Shown here: in pieces, positions 5,475 to 8,271 of the stretch
How the letters are laid out: every line of letters begins with the position of its first letter
Position numbering within the stretch: the stretch's first letter is position 1
Source: Deltaproteobacteria bacterium
GTDB lineage: Bacteria; Myxococcota; Myxococcia; SLRQ01
Direction of reading: 5' to 3'
Assembly: GCA_007128675.1 (NCBI GenBank)
Contig: SKWY01000478.1
Location: 1-8,271, forward strand
Length of the DNA: 8,271 nucleotides
Position numbers and translations under genes: made by a program
Notes under the pieces: generated by a model
Databases searched by the model: none
The model's input: the letters and a program-made list of their open reading frames with translations, nothing else
What the model was told of the DNA's origin: nothing

Positions 5475-7529
5475 GTGCCCGCCACCTCGAAGCTGGCTCG
5501 TTTGGCTCTAGGTCTTCTGTTCGTTTTGGGGATGCTCGGGCTCGGCGCGTGCCCGCCGCCCGAGGAGGACCCGCCGGAGAACGGGAACGACGAGGAAGGC
5601 GTTACGCCTTGTACTTTCGACCATGCGGACTCTGCCGCCGATGCCGAACTCCTCGTCGATGGCCAGCAGACGAGCGGTTTTCTCTGCCCGGAAGGCGACG
5701 AGGACTGGTTCCGGATAGAGGTTTCCGCCGCCAGGCCCTTGGTCTCGATAGAGCTGGAGATGGACGGTCCCATCTCTCCGGTATCACCGACGTATGTCGT
5801 TCGAAGGGATCTGGACGGTGAGGTGGGAGATGTGGTGGCGTCTCCCCCGGCCACGGCGACCTCCGGCGTTCACAGCGACCTTTACTGCCTCGACGAGGGC
5901 CAGTACTTCATCGTCGTTCGTGATCGTGGTGGACAGGCGGAGGATCGTCGCCATCCATATCTTCTTACGGTTTCCACATCCTTGCATCCAGACCCCGCCC
6001 CCCGCACCGAAGGACCCGAGGATGCTCGGTCGCTTTCGCCCGGCCAGGCCGCTCAAGGATGGGTGGCCTGCCATGGAGAGACGAACTGGTGGTCCTTTGA
6101 TGTGCCGGCAAGGCGCATCGCCCGTGTGATGCTCGACCGAGAGCCCGGTGACTGGGCGCCGCTCTTGAAGCTGCACCACCCAGAGGACGGTGTGCTGATT
6201 GAGGCAAGCGACCCCTCGGGTCCAGTCGCGGCCACCTCCATCGAAAGGCTCGCGGTTCTCCCCGATGCGGGAACCTACCTCATCGAGGTATCGGCAATGG
6301 ACGATCACTCCGCCGATCCGGAAGTCGTCTACACACTCGACGTCGAGCTGATCGAGGATCTCGATCCGAACGAGCCGAACGACACCCCGCAAGAGGCGAC
6401 CCCGCTACCACTGAGAAGCTGCCAGTTGGACTGGAGCGATGAAGCCGTATCGACGGGCACCTTCGGCGTGCCCGGTGATCAGGACTGGTTCCGTCTGCCT
6501 CTCGAAGGGTGTGATGTCGGCGTCCTGGAGGCGGTAGTCGAGTTGGATACATCCTCGCTCACGAACCAGGAGGCCTGGCTTCTGCAGGAGAGCCTACAGG
6601 CCTCGATATCACTCGTCAGACCGCATCCCGCGTCCTCGTGCGAGAGCTCCGCCGACTGCGCTCTTCTCCAGCAAGCTTGCAATAGCGACTGGGACTGCGC
6701 CGGCTACGGCAACCTCTGCCAAGGAGGACGTTGTAGCGGTGCGTTTGCCTGCCTCCAGGAGGGCTTCTGCGGAGCGACCATGGTCCAGCGAAGCTATCAA
6801 AGAGCTGCCTTGCCCGAGCAGATCACGGGTCCTCCTCCACCCAATCGCGCGGTGCTCTCTGTCCCTCTCTACGGAGACGACTACGTCTACCTGAACGTTA
6901 GTGATTGGCAAGCAGATGGCGCCGCCCCAGAGCTGCTCTACACGCTGACGGTCAGGGTCCGCACCGATCCCGACACCAATGAGCCATCCAACCTCTTCGT
7001 TCCGGACAGGGAGAGGAGTGATAGCATTCGTCCCCAGCTGGAAGCGGCGCGCGCCAGGGGTCCGATTCCCGTGCTCGACTGTACCGAGGGAGACTGTTGT
7101 GGGCCGGACACTTGGATCGAGGGCGCCATCTCGTACGAGCTGGACGAGGACTTCTATCCCTATGCGCATCCCTGTCCGGGGGAGGACTGCATGCTTCGCA
7201 TCCACTACGAGCTGGATTCCGGACCGGTGGATTTTCTATTCAGCGTGTTTCGAGGAAACAGCCTCTGGTTCGATACGGTCATCGACGTGGAGGAGCGAAC
7301 CGTACAGCCCGCGCGATCGGGCACTTTCGGCGGGATTGGCGAGGATGACGACTGCTTCTATGCCTTCCAGGGACATCCGGAGGGCCTGCACTACACCATC
7401 TCCGTTCGAGATCTGGCCGAGCATCGTGATTGGGATCCCGACCAGCGTTATCGCTTTTGCATAGAGAAGGTTGCCAATGAATGCGTCGAACCACCATGCA
7501 GGATATATGACGATGGCTGCGGAACATGA
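5475..7529 (+). CDS. Lipoprotein with PPC-like beta-sandwich domains
   Basis: From GTG 5475 this is a 684-residue lipoprotein: a short basic start, a hydrophobic helix and a good L-G-A-C lipobox (Cys26), then a Pro/Glu/Asn-rich linker. About four beta-sandwich units resemble bacterial pre-peptidase C-terminal (PPC) domains, at roughly residues 59-166, 179-292, 297-494 and 497-670. Clues are D-E-D-W-F and D-Q-D-W-F signatures, E-P-N-D and E-P-S-N leaders, and recurrent Y-x-L-x-V ends. The third unit is interrupted by eight cysteines (389-432). PPC domains are usually non-catalytic accessories of secreted enzymes, but no peptidase domain is present, so binding or scaffolding is more likely. The start is uncertain: an in-frame ATG at 5409 has a better Shine-Dalgarno but would overlap the previous gene by 53 bp and give a long acidic leader. 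Confidence 0.88.
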   Translation: MPATSKLARLALGLLFVLGMLGLGACPPPEEDPPENGNDEEGVTPCTFDHADSAADAELLVDGQQTSGFLCPEGDEDWFRIEVSAARPLVSIELEMDGPISPVSPTYVVRRDLDGEVGDVVASPPATATSGVHSDLYCLDEGQYFIVVRDRGGQAEDRRHPYLLTVSTSLHPDPAPRTEGPEDARSLSPGQAAQGWVACHGETNWWSFDVPARRIARVMLDREPGDWAPLLKLHHPEDGVLIEASDPSGPVAATSIERLAVLPDAGTYLIEVSAMDDHSADPEVVYTLDVELIEDLDPNEPNDTPQEATPLPLRSCQLDWSDEAVSTGTFGVPGDQDWFRLPLEGCDVGVLEAVVELDTSSLTNQEAWLLQESLQASISLVRPHPASSCESSADCALLQQACNSDWDCAGYGNLCQGGRCSGAFACLQEGFCGATMVQRSYQRAALPEQITGPPPPNRAVLSVPLYGDDYVYLNVSDWQADGAAPELLYTLTVRVRTDPDTNEPSNLFVPDRERSDSIRPQLEAARARGPIPVLDCTEGDCCGPDTWIEGAISYELDEDFYPYAHPCPGEDCMLRIHYELDSGPVDFLFSVFRGNSLWFDTVIDVEERTVQPARSGTFGGIGEDDDCFYAFQGHPEGLHYTISVRDLAEHRDWDPDQRYRFCIEKVANECVEPPCRIYDDGCGT

Positions 7530-7533
7530 GGGG
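7528..7533 (+). promoter_or_regulatory. Ribosome binding site of the last gene
   Basis: GAGGGG overlaps the stop of the preceding gene and lies three bases before ATG 7537 (five from GAGG). An in-frame ATG at 7513 has a weaker AGGA nine bases upstream and would put two acidic residues ahead of the signal peptide, so 7537 is preferred. Confidence 0.6.
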
Positions 7534-7536
7534 CGG

Positions 7537-8271
7537 ATGATTGGTCGAGCGCTGGTCTTGGCGTTGGCCTCATTTGTTCTCTTATGTGCCGCCTGCGGAA
7601 ACGGCGAGGATCCGCCGCCTCTGAATGGCAACAATGGTGGTGGCGGCAATGGCAATGACAATGGTCCAGAGCCATCGCGCGCCTGGTCGACCGAAACCGT
7701 CACCATTGGAGGAGTTGGCCTTCAGACTCGTCTTTCCGTTGGGCCGGGCGATCGTGTGGCGATCGCTCACCACTCCATAGCCGGCCGGAACGACGGGCCC
7801 TGTGAGGAGCTTGGGATCTCCGATCCTCCGGATCGCATGCGGTGGCGGCTGCTTGCCGCAATCCACGAAGGCGGCTCATGGAGCGAGGAAATTGTCGCCG
7901 AGCCTCCTCTCGTGGGAGCCCCACGTGGGCTCGATATCGCCTTTTCGCCACAGGGGCGGATAGTCGTTGCCGGGCCCTCCGGGGATCCTATCCAAAGGGT
8001 CGGCTCCTCTTATTGCGGAGCGAATGATCTCGGTCTCTACTGGCGGGAGGGCGAGGGCTCTTGGGCTCTGGAGACCGCCGCCGAGGAAAGCGGTCAGGCG
8101 GCCATCGGACATGGCGCCAGCGATAGCGGAGACGTGGTGGGATTCTGGCCCGCCCTGACCTTCGATCCCGATACTGGAGAGCCTCTCTCCGCCTATCAGG
8201 ATCGTCACTTCGGAGGCCTTCAATCGGATGACCGGGATAGAGCGGATCTCGAGCTCGCCTGGCGCAGGGGC
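7537..8271 (+). CDS. Lipoprotein with blade-like repeats (3' partial)
   Basis: The frame is open from ATG 7537 to the window edge (245 residues seen). Residues 1-19 are a signal peptide ending at Cys20 in C-A-A-C, followed by a Gly/Asn/Pro-rich linker to about residue 48. Three related units then start at W50, W115 and W176, about 61-65 residues apart. Each has W-S/A-x-E-x and then a beta strand of the kind R-L-S-V-G-P-G-D, D-I-A-F-S-P-Q-G or A-L-T-F-D-P-D-T-G, followed by a second strand. This spacing and pattern suggest blades of a beta-propeller, similar to BNR/sialidase-like repeat proteins, but no catalytic motif is visible. The gene lies seven bases after the previous stop, so it belongs to the same operon. 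The lipoprotein call is good; the propeller is a tentative reading of an incomplete protein. Confidence 0.82.
   Translation, partial: MIGRALVLALASFVLLCAACGNGEDPPPLNGNNGGGGNGNDNGPEPSRAWSTETVTIGGVGLQTRLSVGPGDRVAIAHHSIAGRNDGPCEELGISDPPDRMRWRLLAAIHEGGSWSEEIVAEPPLVGAPRGLDIAFSPQGRIVVAGPSGDPIQRVGSSYCGANDLGLYWREGEGSWALETAAEESGQAAIGHGASDSGDVVGFWPALTFDPDTGEPLSAYQDRHFGGLQSDDRDRADLELAWRRG

Overview
The window most likely comes from a myxobacterium-like organism (Myxococcota or the former Deltaproteobacteria). The best evidence is the C-terminus of the first gene, which has the layout of a MYXO-CTERM sorting signal: a Gly-Cys, a short Ser/Gly/Ala stretch, a hydrophobic helix and a final Arg cluster. The genes are GC-rich with G/C-biased third positions, and they encode large acidic secreted proteins with thrombospondin type 3 (TSP3) calcium-binding repeats, as is common in that group. 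All five genes lie on the + strand and all appear to encode exported surface proteins. I see no enzyme of central metabolism, no RNA gene, no mobile element and no CRISPR array.

Layout. Bases 3-1274 are the 3' part of a secreted TSP3-repeat protein with a PKD/Ig-like domain and a MYXO-CTERM anchor. The gap at 1275-1373 holds a strong GC-rich hairpin followed by a T tract, an apparent intrinsic terminator that ends only six bases before the ribosome binding site of the next gene. Then come four tightly packed genes that look like one operon. Two are paralogous lipoproteins that combine a von Willebrand factor A (VWA) domain having an intact metal-ion-dependent adhesion site (MIDAS) with TSP3 repeats and an unrecognised C-terminal module (1374-3422 and 3419-5461, overlapping by 4 bp). 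The third is a lipoprotein built from PPC-like beta-sandwich domains with a cysteine-rich insertion (about 5475-7529). The fourth is a lipoprotein with a Gly/Asn-rich linker and blade-like repeats that runs off the window end (7537-8271).

How they may work together. This paragraph is inference. The operon makes four predicted lipoproteins carrying divalent-metal and protein-binding folds (VWA/MIDAS, TSP3, PPC, propeller-like), beside a gene for another calcium-repeat protein anchored by a different route. This is consistent with a calcium-dependent adhesive or scaffold assembly on the cell surface. No substrate or partner can be read from the sequence. The least described elements are the C-terminal module shared by the two VWA proteins, the cysteine-bearing TSP3 variants in the second VWA protein, and the terminator placed directly before the operon's first ribosome binding site.
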